This document shows positions 18,462 to 27,603 of a stretch of DNA of 64,000 bases, in pieces; position 1 is the first letter of the stretch, and each line of letters begins with the position of its first letter. This stretch comes from Sphingobium yanoikuyae. GTDB taxonomy: Bacteria > Pseudomonadota > Alphaproteobacteria > Sphingomonadales > Sphingomonadaceae. The notes under the pieces were generated by a model. That model searched no databases. It saw only the letters and a program-made list of their open reading frames with translations, and was not told the DNA's origin. The stretch is from positions 3,686,001-3,750,000 of the forward strand of contig NZ_CP053021.1 of NCBI RefSeq assembly GCF_013001025.1. Reading direction: 5' to 3'. The position numbers and the translations under genes were made by a program.

Positions 18462-19094
18462 ATGCATATGAAATATGCGCCCCGCTCCCCGGACGACATC
18501 GTCACCCTGATCGGCGACCATCCGCTCTGCTGGATCGTCTCCCATAGCGAGGCCGGCTTCGGCTCGACGCCGCTGCCGCTGCTGGCCGAATGCGACGCGG
18601 ACGGTGCGCTGGTGTCGCTGCTGGGCCATTTTGCCCTGTCCAACCCGCAGGTGGCGCAACTGCGCACGGCGCCCCGCGCCACCGTTCTGGTGAACGGGCC
18701 ACAAGCCTATATCTCGCCCGAGATGCAGTCGAACCCGACATGGGTGCCGACCTGGAACTATGCGATGGCGGTGCTGACCGTCGATGTCGAGCTTCTGCCG
18801 GAAGCCACCCGCGAATCGATCGAGACGCTGACCGACCGGATGGAGGCGGGCCGCGTCGCCCCCTGGCATATCGATAATGCCGGCGCACGGCTGGAACCGA
18901 TGATGAAGCATATCATCGGCTTTCGCGCCCATGTCCGCGCGATCGACGGCCGATTCAAGCTGGGCCGCGACGAAAGCCGCCAGGGCATCAACGAGATTGT
19001 TGGCAGCCTGGCCCCCGGCGGGCTGCGCGACTGGATGCAGATCTACAATGAGGACCGGCTGGACGAAACCAGCCGCGAGGGAGCAGAGCAATGA
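18462..19094 (+). CDS. PaiB-like FMN-binding split-barrel protein
   Basis: This 210-residue protein matches the PaiB/"FMN-binding negative transcriptional regulator" family: LLGHFALSNPQVAQL (about residues 46-60), GPQAYISPEMQ and TWVPTWNYAMAVL (about 75-105). The fold is a flavin-binding split barrel. In Bacillus, PaiB lies in the paiAB operon affecting sporulation and protease genes; in other bacteria the function is not settled, and a redox or detoxification enzyme role is possible. ATGs at 18462 and 18468 are both usable. The stop overlaps the next amidohydrolase start by ATGA (19091-19094). The upstream MocR-like dyad suggests that MocR controls this pair. Confidence 0.88.
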   Translation: MHMKYAPRSPDDIVTLIGDHPLCWIVSHSEAGFGSTPLPLLAECDADGALVSLLGHFALSNPQVAQLRTAPRATVLVNGPQAYISPEMQSNPTWVPTWNYAMAVLTVDVELLPEATRESIETLTDRMEAGRVAPWHIDNAGARLEPMMKHIIGFRAHVRAIDGRFKLGRDESRQGINEIVGSLAPGGLRDWMQIYNEDRLDETSREGAEQ

Positions 19095-20776
19095 TGTTCA
19101 GCCGACGCGAAATGCTGGCCGGGGGCGCAACCGGCCTGGCCGGACTGGCATTGAGCAGCAGCCTGTGGGCGAAGGGACAGGTGCTCGACACCGCCTATGT
19201 CAACGCGACGGTCTGGACCGGCGAAGGCATGCCGATGGTGCGATCGGCGATCGGCATCGCCGGTGGACGCATCGCCGCGATCGGCGCGGCGGCGGTCAAG
19301 GCGCAGTCGGGCAAGACAACCCGCATCATCGATCTGGGCGGCGCCTTCGTCATGCCCGGCTTCACCGACGCGCACACCCATTTCCTCACCGGCTCCTATC
19401 TGTTGAGCCAGCCCAATCTGCGCGAGGCGAAGAGCCCGCAGGAATTTGCCCGCATCGTCGGCGAGGCGGCCAAGAGCCTGAAGCCCGGCCAATGGTTGCA
19501 GGGCGGCAGCTGGGACGCAGAACTATGGGGCGGCGAACTGCCCGACCGCAGCTGGATGGACCCGGTGACGCCCAATACCCCGGTCGCGGTGCAGCGGCTG
19601 GACCTGCACATGCTGGCGCTCAATTCGCTGGCGCTGAAACTGGCCGGGATCGATCGCAACACGCCCGACGTGGCCGGCGGCATGATCGTGCGCGACAAGG
19701 ATGGCAACCCGACCGGCATCCTGAAGGATGCGGCGATGGACCTGGTCAAGCGCGCCATCCCCGCGCCGACCGACGCCGACAAGGAGGATGCCGCGCGCCA
19801 GGGCATCGCCCATGGCCTGTCCAAAGGCGTGGTGCAGGTCCACACCACCGAACTGGACTGGATCACCCATGACACGCTGCGCCGCCTGCGTGCCAGGGGC
19901 GAGACCGACATGCGCTTCTATTCCTTCGTGCCGTTGCAGGACTGGGCGAAGCTCAAGGCGCTGATAGAGGCCGAAGGGCGCGGCGACGACTGGGTGCGCT
20001 GGGGTGGCCTCAAGCTGCAATATGACGGGTCGCTGGGGTCGCGCACGGCGATGTTCTACAAGCCCTATGACGACGCGCCCGACAATAGCGGCTTCCCGAT
20101 CCACAAGCGCGCCGATGTCCAGCAATGGACCAATGATGCCGACGCGGCGGGCCTGCAGATCACCATCCACGGCATCGGCGACAAGGCGAATGACGAGGCG
20201 CTGGACATCTTTGCCGCCGCCGCCGCGAAAAATGGCAAGCGCGACCGCCGTTTCCGCATCGAACATGCCCAGCATCTGGCGCCGGCCGCGATCCCGCGCT
20301 TCGCCCAGCAGCAGGTCATCGCATCGGTCCAGCCCTATCATGCGATCGACGACGGACGCTGGGCGATCCAGCGCGTCGGCGCCGAGCGGCTGAAGGGCAC
20401 CTATGCGTTCAAGTCGCTGCTCGATGCCGGGGCGAAGGTCGCCTTCGGATCGGACTGGCCGGTGGCGCCGCTCGATCCGCTGACCGGGGTCGCCGCCGCC
20501 GTGCTGCGCCAGACGATCGACGGCGCGAACCCAGGCGGCTGGTTGCCTGAACAGAAGATCAGCATGCTCCAGGCGCTGCACGCCTATACCGCGACCAACG
20601 CCTTTGCCGGTTTCAGCGATGACCGGATGGGCCTGCTGAAGCCCGGCATGCTGGCCGATTTTGCGGTGCTGGACGCCGATCTGTTCGCGATCGATCCGGC
20701 GAAGATCGGCGCGACCAAGGTGTTGCGCACGATCGTCGGCGGTCGCCAGCGCTTTGGCGAAGGGAGCGACATCTAA
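19091..20776 (+). CDS. YtcJ-like metal-dependent amidohydrolase, Tat-type signal
   Basis: This 561-residue protein begins SRREMLAGGATGLAGLAL, a twin-arginine-like signal. The rest is a YtcJ/amidohydrolase-3 type enzyme: FTDAHTHF (HxH, about residues 93-100), LKLQYDGS (Lys), ITIHGIGDKAND (His), RIEHAQH (His) and FGSDWPV (Asp). All expected metal ligands are present. Family members act on varied amides, formamides or carbamates. It is translationally coupled to the PaiB-like gene and followed, after a 64-bp leader with a stem-loop, by a TBDR gene. That order suggests uptake and hydrolysis of one class of compound. Confidence 0.88.
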   Translation: MMFSRREMLAGGATGLAGLALSSSLWAKGQVLDTAYVNATVWTGEGMPMVRSAIGIAGGRIAAIGAAAVKAQSGKTTRIIDLGGAFVMPGFTDAHTHFLTGSYLLSQPNLREAKSPQEFARIVGEAAKSLKPGQWLQGGSWDAELWGGELPDRSWMDPVTPNTPVAVQRLDLHMLALNSLALKLAGIDRNTPDVAGGMIVRDKDGNPTGILKDAAMDLVKRAIPAPTDADKEDAARQGIAHGLSKGVVQVHTTELDWITHDTLRRLRARGETDMRFYSFVPLQDWAKLKALIEAEGRGDDWVRWGGLKLQYDGSLGSRTAMFYKPYDDAPDNSGFPIHKRADVQQWTNDADAAGLQITIHGIGDKANDEALDIFAAAAAKNGKRDRRFRIEHAQHLAPAAIPRFAQQQVIASVQPYHAIDDGRWAIQRVGAERLKGTYAFKSLLDAGAKVAFGSDWPVAPLDPLTGVAAAVLRQTIDGANPGGWLPEQKISMLQALHAYTATNAFAGFSDDRMGLLKPGMLADFAVLDADLFAIDPAKIGATKVLRTIVGGRQRFGEGSDI

Positions 20777-20789
20777 CAACAGAGCAAGG

Positions 20790-20820
20790 GAGAAAGCCGG
20801 CCGGAACAAGGCCGGTTCTC
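20790..20820 (+). other. Stem-loop in the leader of the TBDR gene
   Basis: GAGAA-GCCGGCC on the left pairs with GGCCGG-TTCTC on the right around an eight-base loop, just after the amidohydrolase stop and 20 bp before the TBDR start. No T-run follows, so it is more likely an mRNA-stabilising or partial processing element than a full terminator. Confidence 0.5.
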
Positions 20821-20840
20821 ACATCATAAGGGGAATGACA

Positions 20841-23084
20841 ATGAACAGACTGACGCATCTCAAGACTGTGAGTTTCACCGCCATGGCGGCCGCGACCATC
20901 CTGTCCGGCACCGCCCTTGCCCAGGCCCCGGCCGCCAGCGACAGCGAGACGATCATCGTCACCGCCGGCAAGCGCGACGAGGATATTCGCCAGGTCGCCC
21001 TGCCGATCAGCGCCGTCACCGGCGAGCAGCTCAAGAAGATGAACGCCAACAGCCTGTCGGACTATATCGTCCGCCTGCCCGGCGTGGTGTTCAACGATTA
21101 TCAGCCCGGCATTTCGGAAGTCGTGATCCGCGGCGTTGCCGCCACCACCTATCATGAGCAGGGCCAGACCACGGTCGGCTATTATCTCAACGAAGTGCCG
21201 GTGGTGGAGCCGGGCTTCCCGATCGGCATCCCCGACGTCGACACGTTCGACCTACAGCGCGTCGAAGTGCTGCGCGGTCCGCAGGGCACGCTGTTCGGTT
21301 CGTCCACTCTGGGCGGCCTCGTCAACTATGTCGCCAATGTCGCCGATCCGTCCAAGGTCGACGCCGCCGCATCGGGCCTGGTCGGCACCACCAAGAATGC
21401 CTCGGGCGAACTCAACTATGCCGCCAAGGCGATGATCAACATCCCGCTGGTCGCCGATCAGCTGGCGCTGCGCCTGGTCGCGCTGCAGCGGTCGGACGCG
21501 GGCTATCTCGACAATCCCGGCATCGGCGTGAACGGCTCCAACGATTATCGCACCCGCGGCCTGCGCGGATCGATCGTCGCCAATCTGGGCGAGACGACCA
21601 AGGTCACCTATCTGTCGAGCTGGCAGGACAGCAAGCTGGACGACCAGACCTATCTCGACCTGCCAAACCCCTATGTCCGCAACCTGCCGCGCGCCGAAAC
21701 CCAGAAGACGAAATTCTGGATGAACAGCCTGCGGCTGGACCAGGAAGTCAGCGACATCGCCAATCTGACGGTGCTGGGGTCGATCACCAAGAAGACCAAC
21801 ACCACCATCTTCTCCTACCCCTATGCCTATGTGACCGGCGTCACCACCGGCGATGGTGCGGCCTATTCGCTGGGCGAGGCCGATGCGCTCATCAAGACGG
21901 TCGAGGCCCGCCTCGCCTCGGCCGGCGACGGTCCGTTCAAATGGCTGGTCGGCGTCAGCTATTTGCAGGCCAAGAAGAACAGCTATGACCAGATCTTCCA
22001 GGCCGGTGCCGCCGACTATATCGACGCCAATCCCGACCTGTTCGGTGGCTATTCCGGTGCGCAGCTGACGCCGGGCGACCGCCTCTATGGCTATTTCACC
22101 AAGAGCACGAACGAGGATTTCGGCGTGTTCGGCGAACTGTCCTACAAGCCGGTGGAGCAGATCGAGATCACGCTGGGCGGTCGCTATTATGACACCACCG
22201 CCAAGGCCGACGTGTTGAACCAGGCCGGTGCGCTGGGCGGCTATGAAGGCGGCTATACGCCGACCGACAGCAGCGGCAGCGTCAACCAGAAGGAAGACGG
22301 CTTCCTGCCCAAGGCGACGATCGCCTGGCGTCCCTCGAAGGATGTCATGGTCTATGCCACCTATTCGCAGGGCTATCGCGTCGGCGGCATCAACCCCAAT
22401 GCCGGCCTGCTACCCAGCATTCCGGAGGCCTATGAGAGCGACAAGGTCAAGAATTACGAAATCGGCGTGAAGGCGCAGACACCCGACGGCCGCTTCGCCA
22501 TCGACCTGACCGGCTTCCATCTCGACTGGAACAATATCCAGGCGCGTCTCTTCGGCCCGGCGCCCTCCTATTATTCCTATGTCGTCAATGCCGGTGGCGC
22601 GCGGGTCAACGGTGTGGAATTTTCCGGCACGGTGAATGTCAACAAGATCGTCCACTTCACCACCAACGTCACCTGGCAGGATGCGGAGCTGACCGAATTC
22701 CTGCCCTATCCGTTCGACGTCGCCGGCCTGGGCGGCTATGCCAAGGGCACGACGCTGCCGGGTTCGTCCAAATGGTCGATCGCCAATAATCTGACGCTCA
22801 GCTTCGCCGATATGACCGGCGCGCCCAGCTTCGACATCGCGCATCGCTATCTGTCGTCGGCGCCGACCAGCTTCGACGATGTCTCGCGCCGTGGCGCCTT
22901 CAACGTGTTCGACCTGCGCGCCTCGGTCAGCCTGGGCGAGAAGGTCCGGCTGATGGCCTTCGCCAACAATGTGTTCGACAAATATGGCGTGCTGAACGCG
23001 CCGTTCGCGAACGACGCCGCGACGCCGCAGGGCTCGATCATCCGGCCACGCACCATCGGCCTGCGCGCCGACTGGAGCCTCTAA
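20841..23084 (+). CDS. TonB-dependent receptor
   Basis: The start at 20841 (MNRLTHLKTVSFTAM) is chosen because AAGGGG lies six bases upstream; the frame remains open further upstream but there overlaps the previous gene. The 747-residue protein has a signal peptide ending near ALAQ, a TonB-box-like TIIVTAGKRDED, a plug domain (about residues 40-160, with RVEVLRGPQGTLFGSSTLGG), and a beta-barrel ending IGLRADWSL with a C-terminal aromatic/hydrophobic residue pattern. Sphingomonads have many such receptors for large or scarce nutrients. The ligand is unknown, but the flanking amidohydrolases suggest a peptide- or amide-containing compound. A strong terminator follows. Confidence 0.92.
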   Translation: MNRLTHLKTVSFTAMAAATILSGTALAQAPAASDSETIIVTAGKRDEDIRQVALPISAVTGEQLKKMNANSLSDYIVRLPGVVFNDYQPGISEVVIRGVAATTYHEQGQTTVGYYLNEVPVVEPGFPIGIPDVDTFDLQRVEVLRGPQGTLFGSSTLGGLVNYVANVADPSKVDAAASGLVGTTKNASGELNYAAKAMINIPLVADQLALRLVALQRSDAGYLDNPGIGVNGSNDYRTRGLRGSIVANLGETTKVTYLSSWQDSKLDDQTYLDLPNPYVRNLPRAETQKTKFWMNSLRLDQEVSDIANLTVLGSITKKTNTTIFSYPYAYVTGVTTGDGAAYSLGEADALIKTVEARLASAGDGPFKWLVGVSYLQAKKNSYDQIFQAGAADYIDANPDLFGGYSGAQLTPGDRLYGYFTKSTNEDFGVFGELSYKPVEQIEITLGGRYYDTTAKADVLNQAGALGGYEGGYTPTDSSGSVNQKEDGFLPKATIAWRPSKDVMVYATYSQGYRVGGINPNAGLLPSIPEAYESDKVKNYEIGVKAQTPDGRFAIDLTGFHLDWNNIQARLFGPAPSYYSYVVNAGGARVNGVEFSGTVNVNKIVHFTTNVTWQDAELTEFLPYPFDVAGLGGYAKGTTLPGSSKWSIANNLTLSFADMTGAPSFDIAHRYLSSAPTSFDDVSRRGAFNVFDLRASVSLGEKVRLMAFANNVFDKYGVLNAPFANDAATPQGSIIRPRTIGLRADWSL

Positions 23085-23094
23085 ACGCCTTGAA

Positions 23095-23130
23095 GAACGG
23101 GGCCGCATCCGCAAGGTTGCGGCCCCGTTC
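23095..23130 (+). terminator. Rho-independent terminator after TBDR gene
   Basis: A 13-bp GC-rich stem (GAACGGGGCCGCA against TGCGGCCCCGTTC) with a ten-base loop starts ten bases after the TBDR stop and is followed by CTT. The T-tract is short, but the stem is perfect. It separates the TBDR unit from the next amidohydrolase gene, which starts 38 bp later. Confidence 0.75.
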
Positions 23131-23167
23131 CTTATCTGCATCCCAAATCCCTGACCGAAAGGCCGCA

Positions 23168-26100
23168 ATGCGTTCTCTTGCCTCCCTGCTGCTGGGTGCG
23201 TCCCTGCTTTGTGCCCATCCCACGCTGGCGCAGGACAGCAAGGGGCTGAGCCTGACGCCCACCCGGACGCTGCGCTATGACGCGCATCAGGCGACCTGGA
23301 TGCAGCCCGACATGTCGCCGGACGGCAAGACGATCCTGTTCGACCTATTGGGCGACATCTATGCGCTGGACGCCGGCGGGGGCGCGGCGCGGCCGCTGCT
23401 GACCGGCATGGCGTTCGAGCGCAATCCGGTCTTCTCGCCCGACGGCAAGCAGTTCGCTTTCCTCTCCGACCGGTCGGGCGTCACCAATCTCTGGATCGCC
23501 AATGTCGATGGCACCGGCCTCAAACAGCTGTCGCAGGACCAGTCGCTCGCCATCTATTCCTCGCCCGCCTGGTCGCCCGATGGCCGCTCTGTCTATGTCT
23601 CGCGCACGGTCCATTCGATCCTGGCGTTCGAGCTGTTCATGTATGACCGCGATGGCGGCAGCGGCATCCAGATCACCAAGGCGGGATCGCCCGACAATTG
23701 GGACGCGAAGATGAACGCCATGGGCGCGGTCGCGACGCCCGATGGCCGCTATCTCTATTATGCGACCAAGCGCGGCCATACCTGGACCGAGAATGACCTG
23801 CCCAACTGGTCGATCGCGCGCCGCGACCTCAAGAGCGGGCAGGACGAGACGATCATCCAGTCGGCCGGGGGCGCGATGCGCCCGGCGCTGTCGCATGACG
23901 GCAAGCTGCTCGCCTATGCCAGCCGGCAGGGTCAGAAGGACGGACTGCGCCTGCGCAATCTGGAGACCGGCGAGGACAGGTGGATCGCCTTCCCGATCGA
24001 CCGGGACGGCCAGGATGGCGGCTATTATGCCGACCTGCTGCCGCGCTTCAGCTTCATGCCGGGTGACAAGGCGATGTTGATGAGCGTCGGCGGCGGGATC
24101 AGGCGGCTCGACATTGCATCGGGCAAGATCAGCGACATCCCCTTCACCGCGCCGGTGCAACTGGGCCTCGGCCCGCTGACTCGTGTGCGGCAGACGGAAG
24201 AGACCGGCCCGGTTCGCGTCCGCGTGGTGCAGGCGCCGCGCCAGTCGCCCGACGGCGGCAGCGTCGCCTTCACCGCTTTGGGCGGCCTCTATGTCCAGAA
24301 GCTGACAGCGAACATGACACCCAGACAGCTGGTCGCGGCCGATGCCTTCCAGCCGAGCTGGTCGCCCGACGGCAAGAGCATCGCCTATGTCAGCTGGACC
24401 GCCAAGGAGGGCGGCCATGTCTGGACGATCCCGGCTACGGGCGGCACGCCGCGCCGGCTGACGCAGATCCCGGCCTTTTACAGCCAGCCGGTCTTCACCC
24501 CCGACGGCAAGGGCGTGGTGGCGTTGCGCGCGAACCAATATGACCGGCTGCGCACCGCGTCGGAGATCGATCCCGCGCGCCCGACCGACATCATCCACAT
24601 GCCCGTCGGCGGCGGCGCGGCGCGGCTGATCACCCATGCCATGGGCGCGCGCCAGCCGCAGTTCGGCAGCGAAAGTGACACCCTCTATTTCTATGGCGCC
24701 GGCGGCTTGTCGTCGGTGCCGCTGGCGGGGGGCGATCCGCAGCCGCTGCTGCGCGTGCTGGCCCATGGGCTGGGCCAATATTTCCCCGGCCCGGCGCCGG
24801 TCGAGGACGTGCGGATCAGCCCGGACGGCAGCCGCGCGCTCATCAAGTCGTTCAGCCAAGCCTATCTGGTGGATATCCCGCCGGCCAATGGCGGCGAGCC
24901 GGCGACCGTCAATCTCGACACGCCGGCGGTGGCGCGACGCAAGCTGACACGGGTCGGCGCCGACTTCATCGACTGGGCCGACAGGGGCGCGACCGTCACC
25001 TGGTCGGTCGGATCGACCTTCCGCCGGTTGCCGACCGATCAGGCGCTGTCTGCTGCGCCGGGCACGGCCGAGGCGGTGGCGCAGAGCTTCGCATTGCCGG
25101 TCGAGTTGCCGCGCGATGTGCCCCGCGGCAGCGTCGTGCTGCGCGGCGCGACCGTCATGCCGATGGCGGGCGGGCAGGATGTGATCCGCAATGCCGACAT
25201 CGTCATCACCGACAATCGTATCGTCGCGGTCGGCGCCAGCGGATCGGTCGCCGTGCCGCAGGGCGCGACGATCCGCGATGTCGGCGGCAAATATATCGTC
25301 CCCGGCTTCGTCGACACCCATGCCCATTGGTTCGAGATACGGCGCGGCATCCAGGAACGCGGCCATTGGGACTTTGCTGCCAATCTCGCCTTCGGTGTCA
25401 CGTCGGCGCTCGACCCGCAGCCCTTCACCACCGACATCTTCGCCTATCAGGACATGATCGATGCCGGCATGATGCGGGGGCCGCGCGCCTGGTCGACAGG
25501 GCCGGGCGTGTTCGTGAATGCGGAAATCCACAGCAAGCAGGATGCGGTCGACGTCCTCACCCGTTATCGCGACCATTATCGCACCCGGAACATCAAGAGC
25601 TACATGATCGGCGACCGGGCCCAGCGCCAGTTCATGGTCGAGGCAGCGGCGGAACTGGGCATGATGCCCACGACCGAAGGCGCGAGCGACATGGTGCTGA
25701 ACCTGACCCACGCGATCGATGGCTTGTCCGGCAATGAGCACAGCATCCCGGTGTCGCCGCTGCGCGAGGATATCGTCCGCCTGTTCGCGCAGAGCCGCAC
25801 CAGCTACACGCCGACCATCCTGGTCGCCTATGGCACCACCCCGGCGCTGTTCGACTTCATCATCAACAAGCGGCCGCAGGACGACGCGAAATGGACCCAT
25901 TTCGTGCCGGCGGGGATCGTCAGCGACAAGTTGCGCAACCGCCACTGGATGCCGCCCGAGGCGCAGAGCTGGCAGCAAATCGCGGCAGACGCGGTGCAGA
26001 TCCAGCGCGCCGGCGGCCTGGTTGGCCTTGGCAGCCATGGCGAGATTCAGGGGCTGGGCTATCAGTGGGAGTTGCAGGCCTTTGCCGCTGGCGGCGCGAC

Positions 26101-26371
26101 ACCGATGGAAGCGCTGAAGGCCGCGACGATCGGGTCGGCCGAGGTGATCGGCCATAGCGATGATGTCGGCAGCCTGGCGCCGGGCAAGTTTGCCGACCTG
26201 CTGATCCTGGACGCCGATCCGCTGGCCGATATCGCCAATGCGCAGAAGATCGGCGCCGTTATGAAAAATGGCCGGATCTATGATCCAGCGACGCTGGACG
26301 AAATCTGGCCGACGCCCGCGAGGCTGGCCGGACCCTGGTTCGCGCAGGATGGTGCCACCCCGACGCCCTGA
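23168..26371 (+). CDS. Beta-propeller plus amidohydrolase fusion protein, exported
   Basis: The start at 23168 gives a signal peptide (MRSLASLLLGASLLCAHPTLAQ). The 1067-residue protein has two parts. Residues about 35-630 are a TolB/WD40-like beta-propeller with repeated SPDGK motifs (MSPDGKTILFDL, FSPDGKQFAFLSD, WSPDGRSVYVS, WSPDGKSIAYVSW). Residues about 670-1060 are an amidohydrolase domain: VDTHAHWFEI (HxH), IKSYMIGDR (Lys), HAIDGLSGNEH (His) and LGSHGE. This architecture is known in the family, often annotated as amidohydrolase with PD40 repeats. The propeller may select or bind the substrate, probably a peptide. It lies 6 bp from the convergent LysR end. Confidence 0.88.
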   Translation: MRSLASLLLGASLLCAHPTLAQDSKGLSLTPTRTLRYDAHQATWMQPDMSPDGKTILFDLLGDIYALDAGGGAARPLLTGMAFERNPVFSPDGKQFAFLSDRSGVTNLWIANVDGTGLKQLSQDQSLAIYSSPAWSPDGRSVYVSRTVHSILAFELFMYDRDGGSGIQITKAGSPDNWDAKMNAMGAVATPDGRYLYYATKRGHTWTENDLPNWSIARRDLKSGQDETIIQSAGGAMRPALSHDGKLLAYASRQGQKDGLRLRNLETGEDRWIAFPIDRDGQDGGYYADLLPRFSFMPGDKAMLMSVGGGIRRLDIASGKISDIPFTAPVQLGLGPLTRVRQTEETGPVRVRVVQAPRQSPDGGSVAFTALGGLYVQKLTANMTPRQLVAADAFQPSWSPDGKSIAYVSWTAKEGGHVWTIPATGGTPRRLTQIPAFYSQPVFTPDGKGVVALRANQYDRLRTASEIDPARPTDIIHMPVGGGAARLITHAMGARQPQFGSESDTLYFYGAGGLSSVPLAGGDPQPLLRVLAHGLGQYFPGPAPVEDVRISPDGSRALIKSFSQAYLVDIPPANGGEPATVNLDTPAVARRKLTRVGADFIDWADRGATVTWSVGSTFRRLPTDQALSAAPGTAEAVAQSFALPVELPRDVPRGSVVLRGATVMPMAGGQDVIRNADIVITDNRIVAVGASGSVAVPQGATIRDVGGKYIVPGFVDTHAHWFEIRRGIQERGHWDFAANLAFGVTSALDPQPFTTDIFAYQDMIDAGMMRGPRAWSTGPGVFVNAEIHSKQDAVDVLTRYRDHYRTRNIKSYMIGDRAQRQFMVEAAAELGMMPTTEGASDMVLNLTHAIDGLSGNEHSIPVSPLREDIVRLFAQSRTSYTPTILVAYGTTPALFDFIINKRPQDDAKWTHFVPAGIVSDKLRNRHWMPPEAQSWQQIAADAVQIQRAGGLVGLGSHGEIQGLGYQWELQAFAAGGATPMEALKAATIGSAEVIGHSDDVGSLAPGKFADLLILDADPLADIANAQKIGAVMKNGRIYDPATLDEIWPTPARLAGPWFAQDGATPTP

Positions 26372-26377
26372 GTCATG

Positions 26378-27274
26378 TCAGCGCGCCGGGCTGTCCTCCA
26401 GCACGGTCGTACGGAACGCCTCGGCCGGGGGCGACAAAGTGCGATGATGGATCATCCATAGCGAACTGGTGACGGGCGAGGTGAAGCGGCGGTTGACGAC
26501 ATTGTCCACATGCAGCCGCGCCATCGACCGCGCGATCACGGTCGGGCCGAACCCGGCGGAGACGAGGCCCAGCAAGGTCGCCAGGCTGCGCGCCTCATGC
26601 GCGATCCGCGGCACGAAGCCCGCCGCCTCGCACTGGGCGAAGAAATGCTCGGTAAAGCCCGCGCCATTGGGCGCGCCATAAAGGACCAGCGGCTCGCCGG
26701 CGAGGTCGGTGATGCTGGGATCTTCTTTGCGCAGTGCCAGCGGATGATCGTCGCGCAATGCGAGCAGCATATCCTCGGTCAACAGGCAGTGCGACACCAT
26801 GTCCTCGGGCAGCACCGGCGGCAGGAAATCGCGCACCAGGCCGATGTCGAGCTGATGGTTGCGCACATTCTCGATCTGCTCGTCGCGCCCCTGTTCGCGC
26901 AGGATCAGTTCGACCTGCGGATAAGTCTGGCGAAAGCGATAGAGGGCGCTGGCGATCTGCGGCACGAACGGGCCGGACGCGGTGAAGCCCAGCCCCAGAT
27001 GGCCGATCTCGCCACGCTGCGCCCGGCGCGCGGTCTGGCTGGCGCGATCCGCCTGCACCAATGTCGCCCGCGCCTCCGGCTCGAACAACCGCCCCGCTTC
27101 GGTCAGGCGGACACGGCGGCTGGTGCGGTCGAACAGGCGCACGCCCAGTTCCTCCTCCAGCGCCCGGATCTGCTGGCTGAGTGGCGGTTGCGATATGCCC
27201 AGGCGCAGCGCGGCGCGGCCGAAATGCATTTCCTCGGCAACAGTCAGGAAATAGCGGAGATGGCGGAGATCCAT
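26378..27274 (-). CDS. LysR-family transcriptional regulator
   Basis: This 298-residue protein has the standard LysR N-terminal helix-turn-helix (RHLRYFLTVAEEMHFGRAA, RLGISQPPLSQQIRALEEEL, about residues 4-43) and a C-terminal effector domain (about 90-298; GLGFTASGPFVPQIASALYR, LDIGLVRDF). The N-terminal pattern resembles BenM/CatM-type LysR proteins, which respond to aromatic acids or other small ligands. It is divergent from the RND efflux operon across 329 bp and convergent with the amidohydrolase fusion gene, so the efflux operon and its own promoter are the most likely targets. Confidence 0.9.
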   Translation of the reverse strand: MDLRHLRYFLTVAEEMHFGRAALRLGISQPPLSQQIRALEEELGVRLFDRTSRRVRLTEAGRLFEPEARATLVQADRASQTARRAQRGEIGHLGLGFTASGPFVPQIASALYRFRQTYPQVELILREQGRDEQIENVRNHQLDIGLVRDFLPPVLPEDMVSHCLLTEDMLLALRDDHPLALRKEDPSITDLAGEPLVLYGAPNGAGFTEHFFAQCEAAGFVPRIAHEARSLATLLGLVSAGFGPTVIARSMARLHVDNVVNRRFTSPVTSSLWMIHHRTLSPPAEAFRTTVLEDSPAR

Positions 27275-27603
27275 TGATCCATTCGTTAGAAATATCGATT
27301 ATGCCATATTATATATTAGACGCAGAATGTCCAAGGGCGCATGGCCCATCGCGGATGTGGCGGTGGTCCTCATCGTCCCATGGCATTGTGCGCGGATTCG
27401 CCCCCGATCCCGCTGCGCGTGTCATATCGCGGCCGACCAGCGGATTGCCGTCACATTCATGAATGCCGTTCATAGGCTCATGCCGCCATGCCGCTCTGGC
27501 AACCCGGCCGCAGAACCCGTAAAATAAGGGCATTCCTTCTGGAGAGGCGCCAAATTTTCGCACCCCGGCATCGTTCCGCCGGGAGATGCGCCGGGAGTCG
27601 TGA
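27275..27603. promoter_or_regulatory. Intergenic region between LysR gene and RND operon
   Basis: The region holds no convincing gene. The LysR-proximal end (27285-27325) is an AT-rich patch, unusual for this DNA, and probably carries the LysR promoter and a T-N11-A type operator. A perfect 12-bp palindrome CATTCATGAATG lies at 27454-27465. CCGGGAG occurs twice (about 27578-27598) just before the RND start, the second copy serving as ribosome site. Confidence 0.4.

Noticed and set aside
23345..26155. 936-codon antisense frame opposite the propeller-amidohydrolase
   Set aside because: Low-complexity Arg/Gly/His-rich product, no ribosome site, and a fully convincing gene on the other strand.
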